Below are positions 26,417-32,346 of a DNA stretch of 32,346 nucleotides, piece after piece. Position 1 is the stretch's first letter; every line of letters begins with the position of its first letter. The notes under the pieces are model-generated. The model searched no databases and was not told the DNA's origin. It worked only from the letters and a program-made list of their open reading frames with translations. The position numbers were made by a program, and so were the translations under genes. Source of the stretch: Acidobacteriota bacterium (GTDB taxonomy: Bacteria; Acidobacteriota; Terriglobia; 20CM-2-55-15); the NCBI GenBank assembly GCA_022821265.1, contig JAJEDW010000048.1, positions 1-32,346 on the forward strand, written 5' to 3'.

Positions 26417-26934
26417 CGAACCGTTTCCAGAACCTCGACGATCTCCGGAACGGAACTCCGCACCGCGACGGCTCCCGACCAGATCCGGCCGGCGCCGGAA
26501 ATGCTGGCGACGACAATGACCCGATAGTCCCCGTACGGCACACCCGTGAACTCGAACACGCCGTCGGCGCCGATCGTCCGGACGGCATCGCCGAGATTCC
26601 CGCCCAGGCTCGCCCGCATCCGTGCGATCACGGCCATGGTCGCCTCCCGCTCCGCGCGCTCCGCGATCAGGCCGAACAGGTCCCGGTCGCGATCGACCGC
26701 GGCGATGTTCCGCGAAAAGTCGTCGTCGATCCGGCGTTGTACTTCGGCGTTCCAGGCCACGGCCCACTCGGGAGACAGGAGCACGGCCTCGGCGAAATCG
26801 TCGCCGGCCGGCACGGATCCGAGGTCGACGCGCCCGAAAATGGTCCCGGTCGGGGAGGGTTGCTGGACGGCGGCGACGGCGTTCGAAAACGCGGCGACCA
26901 GGACGAGGGGCCGCAGCCAACCGGATGCGCTCAC
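26413..26934 (-). CDS. Small exported protein with a transthyretin/carboxypeptidase-regulatory-like segment
   Basis: I do not recognise a named family. The 173-aa product starts at GTG 26934, overlapping the murA stop as GTGA. Residues 1-22 form a signal peptide ([17 protein letters not shown], likely cleavage near AVA-A or AA-V), so it should be exported. The middle is helical and charged (residues 55-105). The C-terminal part [20 protein letters not shown] has the G-x-F-x-F-x-x-V-P-x-G-x-Y-x-V pattern of beta-sandwich domains of the carboxypeptidase regulatory type. Being wedged with 4-nt overlaps between murA and lpxB suggests an envelope role, by context only. Confidence 0.72.
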   Translation of the reverse strand: MSASGWLRPLVLVAAFSNAVAAVQQPSPTGTIFGRVDLGSVPAGDDFAEAVLLSPEWAVAWNAEVQRRIDDDFSRNIAAVDRDRDLFGLIAERAEREATMAVIARMRASLGGNLGDAVRTIGADGVFEFTGVPYGDYRVIVVASISGAGRIWSGAVAVRSSVPEIVEVLETVR

Positions 26935-28184
26935 GTCAACCTCTCGATCGACGCGCCTACGCCGCCCAGCTTCTCCTCGATCCGCTCGTATCCGCGATCC
27001 AGGTGATAGACCCGGTCGATGACGGTCTCGCCTTCCGCCACGAGCCCCGCGAGCACCAGCGAAGCGCTGGCGCGCAGATCCGAGGCGAGCACGTTCGCGC
27101 CTCCCAGCCGGACCGGCCCCTTGACGATGGCGCGCGACCCGTCGACCTTGATGTCGGCGCCCATCCGGACCAGCTCGCTGGCATGCATGAAGCGGTTCTC
27201 GAAGATGTTCTCGGTGATCACCGAAGTGCCCTGCGCCTGCGTCGCCAAAGCCATGAACTGCGCCTGCATGTCGGTCGCGAAACCCGGATACTCGTGGGTT
27301 TCGATATCGACGGCCGCGGGCGCCGCGGCTCCGCACGCGGTGACGCGGTCGCGCCCGCTCTCGATTCGCACGCCGGCCTGCCGCAGCTTTTCGATCGGGC
27401 TGGCCAGCAGGGAAGGATCCGTATGCGTCAGCTCCAGCCGCCCTCCGGTGATGGCCGCGGCGACGAGAAACGTCCCGGTCTCGATGCGGTCGGGCATGAT
27501 CGTGTGCGCGCCGCCGCCGAGCTCGTCCACGCCGTCGACGACGATCGTCGACCCGCCCGCGCCATGGATCCGGGCCCCCATTCGGTTCAGCAGGTCCGCA
27601 AGGTCGCGGACTTCCGGTTCGGACGCCGCGTTCCGGAGGGTGGTCCGGCCGGAGGCCAGGACGGCGGCCATCATCAGGTTCGCCGTCCCGGTGACGGTGA
27701 TCCTGTCGAAGACGATCTCCGCGCCCTCGAGACGGGCCGCGCGGGCTTCGACATAACCGTGCTCGGTGTGCACCTCGGCGCCCATCTGCCGCAGACCCTT
27801 GATGTGCAGATCGATCGGCCGGGCGCCGATCGCGCATCCGCCGGGCAGCGACACGCGCGCCTCGCCCATCCGCGCCAGAAGCGGGCCGAGCACCAGGACC
27901 GAGGCCCGCATCGTCTTAACGACATCGTAGGGGGCTTCGCAGGAAGCGATCGCGGAGGCCGAGATCCGCGCCGTGTGGTCGCCGCCGACAGCGACGTCCG
28001 CGCCGAGGCCGGAGAGCAGACGCCGGAAGGTGTCGATGTCCCGGACCATGGGCAGATTCCCCAGCTCCACGTCCCGGGCGGTCAGCAACGCGGCGGCCAT
28101 CGCCGGCAGTGCCGCGTTCTTGGCGCCGCTGATCCGAATGGAGCCTTCGAGGCGGGCCCCGCCGGATATCCTGAGCCTGTCCAT
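26931..28184 (-). CDS. murA: UDP-N-acetylglucosamine 1-carboxyvinyltransferase
   Basis: First committed step of peptidoglycan synthesis: transfers enolpyruvate from PEP to UDP-GlcNAc. The 417-aa protein has SGAKNAALP with Lys22-Asn23, the active-site loop [18 protein letters not shown] with Cys at residue 117 (the fosfomycin target), and [10 protein letters not shown] and [12 protein letters not shown]. An Asp in the PEP-loop position, seen in resistant enzymes, is not present. ATG 28184 begins the normal [20 protein letters not shown]; a longer in-frame start at 28202 has no support. It is divergent from the GNAT gene across 71 bases. Confidence 0.95.
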   Translation of the reverse strand: MDRLRISGGARLEGSIRISGAKNAALPAMAAALLTARDVELGNLPMVRDIDTFRRLLSGLGADVAVGGDHTARISASAIASCEAPYDVVKTMRASVLVLGPLLARMGEARVSLPGGCAIGARPIDLHIKGLRQMGAEVHTEHGYVEARAARLEGAEIVFDRITVTGTANLMMAAVLASGRTTLRNAASEPEVRDLADLLNRMGARIHGAGGSTIVVDGVDELGGGAHTIMPDRIETGTFLVAAAITGGRLELTHTDPSLLASPIEKLRQAGVRIESGRDRVTACGAAAPAAVDIETHEYPGFATDMQAQFMALATQAQGTSVITENIFENRFMHASELVRMGADIKVDGSRAIVKGPVRLGGANVLASDLRASASLVLAGLVAEGETVIDRVYHLDRGYERIEEKLGGVGASIERLT

Positions 28185-28217
28185 CGCTATGGCCGCGCGC
28201 ACCCGCCGGAATACGTG

Positions 28218-28246
28218 TTCCCGCCCACCGTCACAGTCGGTATTCT
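28218..28246 (+). promoter_or_regulatory. Candidate promoter of the GNAT gene
   Basis: TTCCCG (28218-28223), a 17-base spacer and TATTCT (28241-28246) fit a weak sigma-70 promoter. The start codon is only nine bases after the -10 box, so the transcript would be nearly leaderless. The murA promoter should be in the same 71-base gap on the other strand, but no convincing boxes are visible. Confidence 0.35.
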
Positions 28247-28255
28247 ATCCCGCGT

Positions 28256-29089
28256 ATGTCCGAACCCGACACGCGTATCCGGCGTGCGGACGGCCTGGAC
28301 GACATCGCCGCGTGCATGGAACTGCAGCGCGAGGTGTGGGAATTCGCCGAACCCCGGGACATGGCCCCGCCGCCGCTGCTCATCCTGGCCGGCCGCTTCG
28401 GCGGCTCGGTGCTCATGGCCGAATCGGCCAACGGCCGCGCCGTCGGTTTTTCCTACGCCCTTCTCTGCCGTGACGCCGATGGATCGCTGTTCTGGTGGTC
28501 GCACATGACGGCCGTTCGGCCGGACCATCAAGCCAGGAACGTCGGGTTTCGGCTCAAGCTCGCCCAACGGACGGCGGCGCTCGATGCGGGGATCGATCGG
28601 ATCCGGTGGACGTTCGACCCGCTGCAGGCGCTGAACGCGCACTTCAACATTCGGAAGCTGGGCGTTCGCGTCATCGGATACGAGAACAACATCTACGGGA
28701 ACAGCAGCAGCCCGCTGCACCACGGGATGCCCACCGACCGGCTGCTCGTGGAATGGGATCTGAAACCCGGACCCGGCCGCGGCGGCGGGGGCGTCCCCTC
28801 CGGGGCGATCCCGGAGAACCTGGACGCGCTCACGCGCGCGGTCGCGTCGGAGGGCCCGCGCGCGCCCCGACCGGTGCTGGGCCTGGAAGAAACGCCCGTG
28901 GCCATAGAGATCCCCGCGGACATCGGCGCGTTGCTCCGAAACGACCCCGCCTCGGCCCGGCAGTGGCAGAGGGCGCTGGCCACCGCTTGCAGTCACTACC
29001 TGGAGCGGCGCTACCACGTGACGGATTTCCTGCGCGTGGAGCGGACGCGGACCCGCGCCATGTACGTTCTGGAAAAGCGATCGGAATGA
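28256..29089 (+). CDS. COG3375-type GNAT-superfamily protein
   Basis: A 277-aa protein of the uncharacterised predicted acetyltransferase family with the landmarks [34 protein letters not shown] (acetyl-CoA pyrophosphate-loop region, about residues 82-106), [20 protein letters not shown] (about 120-139), YENNIYG and PTDRLLVEW. These blocks recur in the family, but its substrate is unknown. About 100 residues follow the GNAT core and are of unknown role. ATG 28256 follows a TATTCT box. The ribosomal protein operon starts 132 bases downstream with its own promoter. Confidence 0.78.
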   Translation: MSEPDTRIRRADGLDDIAACMELQREVWEFAEPRDMAPPPLLILAGRFGGSVLMAESANGRAVGFSYALLCRDADGSLFWWSHMTAVRPDHQARNVGFRLKLAQRTAALDAGIDRIRWTFDPLQALNAHFNIRKLGVRVIGYENNIYGNSSSPLHHGMPTDRLLVEWDLKPGPGRGGGGVPSGAIPENLDALTRAVASEGPRAPRPVLGLEETPVAIEIPADIGALLRNDPASARQWQRALATACSHYLERRYHVTDFLRVERTRTRAMYVLEKRSE

Positions 29090-29157
29090 AACGGGACGCC
29101 GCCCTGGACGGCGGCGCGGTCCGTTCGGCGAGCCCTCTTCGGGAACCCGAACGCGGG

Positions 29158-29187
29158 TTGACAGCCGCCGGAAATCCCGCGTATTAT
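29158..29187 (+). promoter_or_regulatory. Sigma-70-type promoter of the rplM-rpsI-rpsB-tsf-pyrH operon
   Basis: TTGACA (29158-29163, perfect consensus), an 18-base spacer and TATTAT (29182-29187, five of six) make the strongest promoter match in the window, as suits a ribosomal protein operon. Transcription would begin near 29194, giving a leader of about 28 bases with GAGAGGG before the rplM ATG. I see no room for an elaborate autoregulatory leader. Confidence 0.8.
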
Positions 29188-29221
29188 CACGGTTTTGCGT
29201 TTGCGTTCGAGAGGGCATCCC

Positions 29222-29668
29222 ATGCCGACGCGTTTTCTCAGCAAGGCCGAAGCGATGGCCGGAGATCGATGGTTCGTCATCGACGCCGCCGACCAGGTGC
29301 TGGGCCGGCTGGCCTCGCGGGCGGCCACCGTGCTGACGGGCAAGCACAAGCCGGGTTATGCCCCGTTCCTCGTGACCGGCGACCACGTCATCGTCGTCAA
29401 CGCCGGCCGGGTCCGGCTGACGGGGCAGAAGCTGGACCAGAAGATGTACCGCCGCCACACCGGGTATCCGGGCGGACTTCGCGAGGTGAGCGCGCGCAAG
29501 ATGTTCGAGACGTATCCGGAACGCATGATCGAAGACGCCGTCCTGGGCATGTTGCCCAAGAACAAGCTGCGCAAGAAATTGGCGCGGCGCCTCCGGGTCT
29601 ATCGCGGCGCCGAGCATCCGCACGTGGCGCAGAAACCCGAGGCGCTGTCATGGTCGGAGGTTCATTGA
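29222..29668 (+). CDS. rplM: 50S ribosomal protein L13
   Basis: Early-assembling large-subunit protein. The 148-aa product shows [27 protein letters not shown], a normal L13 N-terminus, then [32 protein letters not shown] and [32 protein letters not shown] 29222 has GAGAGGG upstream at good distance; the longer open frame starting at 29195 is ignored. The end TGA overlaps the rpsI TTG start as TTGA. Confidence 0.96.
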   Translation: MPTRFLSKAEAMAGDRWFVIDAADQVLGRLASRAATVLTGKHKPGYAPFLVTGDHVIVVNAGRVRLTGQKLDQKMYRRHTGYPGGLREVSARKMFETYPERMIEDAVLGMLPKNKLRKKLARRLRVYRGAEHPHVAQKPEALSWSEVH

Positions 29669-30057
29669 GTTCGGTCCAGTACTACGGCACAGGCCGGCGC
29701 AAGACATCGACCGCGCGCGTCTTTCTCAGACCGGGCGGCGGGAACATCAAGGTCAACGGGCGGCCCTTCGAGACGCACTTCTTCGATGAGGTGCACCGGA
29801 TGATCATCCGGCAACCCCTCCAACTCTCCGACTCGCTGGACAAGTTCGATATCCAGGTGAACGTCCTGGGCGGGGGCGTGACCGGCCAGGCCGGCGCGGT
29901 CCGGCACGGCATTTCGCGCGCGCTGGTGGAATACAACCCCGAACTGCGGCCCGTGCTGAAGAAGGCCGGGTTCCTGACCCGGGATCCGCGCATGAAGGAA
30001 CGCAAGAAGTACGGGCAGAAGGGCGCCCGAGGGCGATTCCAGTTCTCCAAACGATAG
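29665..30057 (+). CDS. rpsI: 30S ribosomal protein S9
   Basis: Small-subunit protein whose basic C-terminal tail reaches the P-site tRNA. The 130-aa product reads [23 protein letters not shown] at the N-terminus, has [23 protein letters not shown], and ends [17 protein letters not shown], the universal S9 tail. TTG 29665, four bases after GGAGG and overlapping the rplM stop, gives the usual length. ATG 29650, five codons upstream, also has a GAGG and cannot be excluded. Stop is TAG. Confidence 0.94.
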   Translation: MSSVQYYGTGRRKTSTARVFLRPGGGNIKVNGRPFETHFFDEVHRMIIRQPLQLSDSLDKFDIQVNVLGGGVTGQAGAVRHGISRALVEYNPELRPVLKKAGFLTRDPRMKERKKYGQKGARGRFQFSKR

Positions 30058-30070
30058 GACGGAGGTCCAT

Positions 30071-30919
30071 TTGGCGTCGATCACAATGAAGGAGCTTCTG
30101 GAGGCGGGCGTCCACTTTGGTCACCAGACCAAGCGGTGGAACCCGAAGATGAAGCCCTACATCTTCGGAGAACGGAACGGAATCTACATCATCGATCTCC
30201 AGCAGACCCTGAACCTGTTCAAGAGCGTCACGCAGTTCGTCACCGAGTTGGCTTCCGAGGGGAAACACTTCCTGTTCGTCGGAACCAAGCGCCAGGCGCA
30301 GGACGCCATCGCCGAAGAAGCCGTTCGCTGCAACATGTTCTTCGTCAATCAGCGTTGGCTCGGCGGCCTGCTGACCAACTACGCGACGATCCAGAAATCG
30401 GTCAGCCGCCTGAAGGAACTCGAGGCGATGAAGGAAGACGGCCGCTACGAGCTGCTTCCCAAGAAGGAAGTGTTGCGGCTCGAGCGCGCGCGGCTGTCGC
30501 TGGACAAGAACCTGTCGGGAATCAAGAACATGCCCGGCCGTCCGGACGCCATCTTCGTCATCGACTCGCGGCGCGAGGAGATTGCGGTGGCCGAAGCGAA
30601 ACGGCTGAAGATACCGGTCATCGCCGTCGTCGACACCAATTGCGACCCGGAAGTCATCGACTACGTCATCCCGGGCAACGATGACGCCCTGCGGGCCATC
30701 CGGTTGTTCACGTCCAGGATCGCCGACGCCATCCTCGAAGGCCAGGAAATGGCGGGGAAAGCGGCCGCGGACGCCGCCGCGGAGGGCGCGACGCCCGGAG
30801 ATCCGGCCGCGTCGGACACGGCGGCGCCGGCGGTGGGTGAGCCCGTCGAGCCGGTCCCGACCGCCGAAACGGCGCCGGGACCACCCGCGGCGGTCGATGA
30901 AACGCCTCCGGCGGTGTGA
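30071..30919 (+). CDS. rpsB: 30S ribosomal protein S2 with Ala/Pro-rich acidic C-terminal extension
   Basis: Small-subunit protein that joins late and, with S1, supports translation initiation. The 282-aa product starts at TTG 30071, five bases after GGAGG, with [32 protein letters not shown], then [26 protein letters not shown], and [37 protein letters not shown]. The S2 core ends near residue 232. About 50 further residues are rich in Ala, Pro, Glu and Asp, a disordered tail of a kind seen in several phyla. Normal bacterial S2 is about 230-260 aa. Confidence 0.95.
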   Translation: MASITMKELLEAGVHFGHQTKRWNPKMKPYIFGERNGIYIIDLQQTLNLFKSVTQFVTELASEGKHFLFVGTKRQAQDAIAEEAVRCNMFFVNQRWLGGLLTNYATIQKSVSRLKELEAMKEDGRYELLPKKEVLRLERARLSLDKNLSGIKNMPGRPDAIFVIDSRREEIAVAEAKRLKIPVIAVVDTNCDPEVIDYVIPGNDDALRAIRLFTSRIADAILEGQEMAGKAAADAAAEGATPGDPAASDTAAPAVGEPVEPVPTAETAPGPPAAVDETPPAV

Positions 30920-30969
30920 CGTCGCCGGTCGACCCACTTTCATTTCAAGCGACCGAAACCAGGCGGGAG

Positions 30970-30993
30970 CCGGGCATCTTCGCCCGGTTTTTT
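30970..30993 (+). terminator. Rho-independent terminator or attenuator between rpsB and tsf
   Basis: CCGGGC-ATCTTC-GCCCGG forms a perfect 6-bp GC stem with a 6-base loop, followed directly by TTTTTT. It lies in the 94-base rpsB-tsf gap, 20 bases before the tsf ATG, with tsf continuing in the same direction. Partial termination would give more S2 than EF-Ts transcript. The tsf Shine-Dalgarno AAGGAG follows at once. Confidence 0.75.
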
Positions 30994-31013
30994 CGTAAGG
31001 AGCACAACGAACC

Positions 31014-31664
31014 ATGGCAATCACGGCACAGCAGGTGAAGGCCCTCCGCGACAAGACGGGCGCCGGAATGATGGACTGCAAGAAGGCGTTGGAAGAGTCC
31101 GGCGGCGACGAGGAAAAGGCCATCCTGGCGTTGCGCAAGAAGGGACAGGCATCGGCCGAAAAGAAGGCCTCGCGCATCGCGGCCGAGGGCATGGTCGGAC
31201 ACTACGTCCACGGCGGCGGCAAGATTGGCGTTCTGGTCGAGGTCAACTGCGAAACGGACTTCGCCGCCAAGAGCGATGATTTCCAGGGACTGGTGAAGGA
31301 CGTGGCCATGCACATCTGCGCGCAGAACCCGACCTACGTCCGGCGTGAAGACGTGCCTTCCGACGTCGTCGAGCACGAGAAGGGAATCTACCGGGAGCAG
31401 GCACGTTCCTCTGGAAAGCCGGACAACATTGTCGATAGAATCGCCGAGGGCAAGCTGGGCGCGTACTTCAAGATGTCCTGCCTGTATGAACAGGAGTTCG
31501 TCCGGGACACGTCCATGACCGTCGAGGATCGCATCCGGGAAGCCGTCGGCAAGATCGGCGAGAACATCCGCGTTCGGCGGTTCGTCCGGTTCCAGACCGG
31601 CGAAGGCCTCGAGAAGCGACGGGCCGATCTCGGCGGCGAGGTCCAGGAGCTTCTGGACGCTTAG
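31014..31664 (+). CDS. tsf: Translation elongation factor Ts, short form
   Basis: Guanine-nucleotide exchange factor for EF-Tu. The 216-aa product has the N-terminal UBA-like domain [35 protein letters not shown], then the EF-Tu-contacting [16 protein letters not shown] at about residues 75-90. At 216 aa it is the short form, as in Thermus and cyanobacteria, rather than the 283-aa E. coli form. AAGGAG lies eleven bases before ATG 31014. Stop TAG at 31662-31664 is 26 bases before pyrH. Confidence 0.95.
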   Translation: MAITAQQVKALRDKTGAGMMDCKKALEESGGDEEKAILALRKKGQASAEKKASRIAAEGMVGHYVHGGGKIGVLVEVNCETDFAAKSDDFQGLVKDVAMHICAQNPTYVRREDVPSDVVEHEKGIYREQARSSGKPDNIVDRIAEGKLGAYFKMSCLYEQEFVRDTSMTVEDRIREAVGKIGENIRVRRFVRFQTGEGLEKRRADLGGEVQELLDA

Positions 31665-31690
31665 GCCGCCTCGGCGCGCCGAGACCCGAT

Positions 31691-32346
31691 ATGAGCTCGC
31701 AGCCAATACCGGCCCCGCGATACGGCCGGGTGCTGCTCAAATTGAGCGGCGAGGCGCTGATGGGTTCGCAACCCTACGGCATCGACCCCGACGTGGTGCA
31801 GGGCATCGCCACCTAGATCCGCGAAGTTCACGCCCTGGGAGTCGAGATCGGGATCGTCATCGGCGGCGGCAACATCATTCGCGGTATGGCCGCCAGCGAG
31901 CAGGGGTTCGATCGGGTGTCGGCCGACCACATGGGCATGTTGGCCACGGTCATCAACGCCCTGGCCATTCAGGACGCGCTGGAGAACGCCGACGTCTACA
32001 CGCGCGTCCTCTCCGCGATCGAGATGCGCGAAGTCGCCGAGCCGTACATCAAGCGGCGCGCCGTCCGCCACCTCGAGAAGGGCCGCGTGGTGATTTTCGC
32101 CGCCGGCACCGGCAACCCGTATTTCTCCACGGACACCACGGCCGCGCTGCGCGGCATGGAGATGAAGGCCGAGGTGCTCATGAAGGCCACGCGCGTGGAC
32201 GGCGTCTACGACGCCGACCCGGAGCGGGTCGCCGACGCGACGATGTTGCGGACGATTTCCTACCTCGACGTGATCAAACAGAAACTGGGCGTGATGGATA
32301 CCACGGCCGTTTCGCTCTGCATGGACAACGGGATGCCGATCAGCGT
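31691..32346 (+). pseudogene. pyrH: UMP kinase with in-frame TAG at codon 42; 3' end beyond window
   Basis: Essential hexameric kinase that phosphorylates UMP to UDP. From ATG 31691 the frame gives [15 protein letters not shown] (ATP-binding, about residues 12-26) and [11 protein letters not shown], then TAG at 31814-31816. The same frame resumes at once with [54 protein letters not shown] and [14 protein letters not shown] and stays open to the window end. No frameshift or lost motif is seen. The stop stands where relatives often carry Gln or Glu, so a single base (CAG or GAG to TAG) explains it. Sequencing error, a real nonsense mutation, or suppression are the options; TAG is an ordinary stop for the neighbouring rpsI and tsf. 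Confidence 0.88.

Noticed and set aside
31814-31816. Reassignment of TAG to a sense codon as the explanation of the pyrH interruption
   Set aside because: TAG is the normal stop of at least six intact genes in the window, with family-typical C-termini.

Overview
The window is high-GC bacterial chromosomal DNA from a diderm bacterium: lpxB implies lipid A, and murA, lgt and pgsA imply a standard envelope. It has very tight gene packing, frequent GTG and TTG starts, and housekeeping genes only. The combination of an aroD-aroE fusion, an archaeal/fungal-type aspartate-semialdehyde dehydrogenase, a COG3375 GNAT protein beside rplM-rpsI-rpsB-tsf-pyrH, and a pgsA-AMMECR1-lgt cluster suggests an uncultured Acidobacteriota-like lineage. 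That placement is an inference of low to moderate confidence. I saw no tRNA, rRNA, CRISPR array, prophage or transposase.

Region 1 (1-18.8 kb, minus strand) is a single uninterrupted amino-acid biosynthesis superoperon. Read in the direction of transcription it is cysK, aroDE (fused), thrB, asd, hisZ, hisG, hisD, hisC, hisB, hisH, hisA, hisF, hisIE, trpE, trpG, trpD, trpC, trpF, trpB, trpA, then the alpha subunit of a 3-oxoacid CoA-transferase that runs off the left edge. Nearly every junction overlaps (ATGA, GTGA, TTGA or TGATG), so the 21 genes look translationally coupled. The only candidate promoter and leader lie upstream of cysK.

Region 2 (18.9-23.8 kb) is an envelope-lipid and sugar region. 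A minus-strand group pgsA-AMMECR1-lgt stands divergent to a plus-strand group of a sugar-1-phosphate nucleotidyltransferase and a phosphomannomutase/phosphoglucomutase. Two 164-bp palindromic MITE-like elements, about 95% identical and inverted relative to each other, sit at AMMECR1/lgt and at nucleotidyltransferase/mutase. Their ends begin with TAGGAGCCTGTGGTGA and supply the TAG stop codon of the inner flanking genes. A solitary copy of this 16-nt end lies at the cysK/aroDE junction, where it forms the cysK stop, the aroDE Shine-Dalgarno and its GTG starts. This element family is the most interesting unexplained structure in the window.

Region 3 (23.8-28.2 kb) has an ECF sigma factor and a zinc-finger anti-sigma factor whose C-terminus resembles a TonB-like domain, convergent with murA, a small exported protein and lpxB. 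Region 4 (28.2-32.3 kb) is a COG3375 GNAT protein followed, after a strong sigma-70-type promoter, by rplM-rpsI-rpsB-tsf-pyrH. A hairpin plus T-run lies between rpsB and tsf. pyrH is interrupted by an in-frame TAG at codon 42 although everything else in it is intact; this is either a base error or a real lesion in an essential gene.
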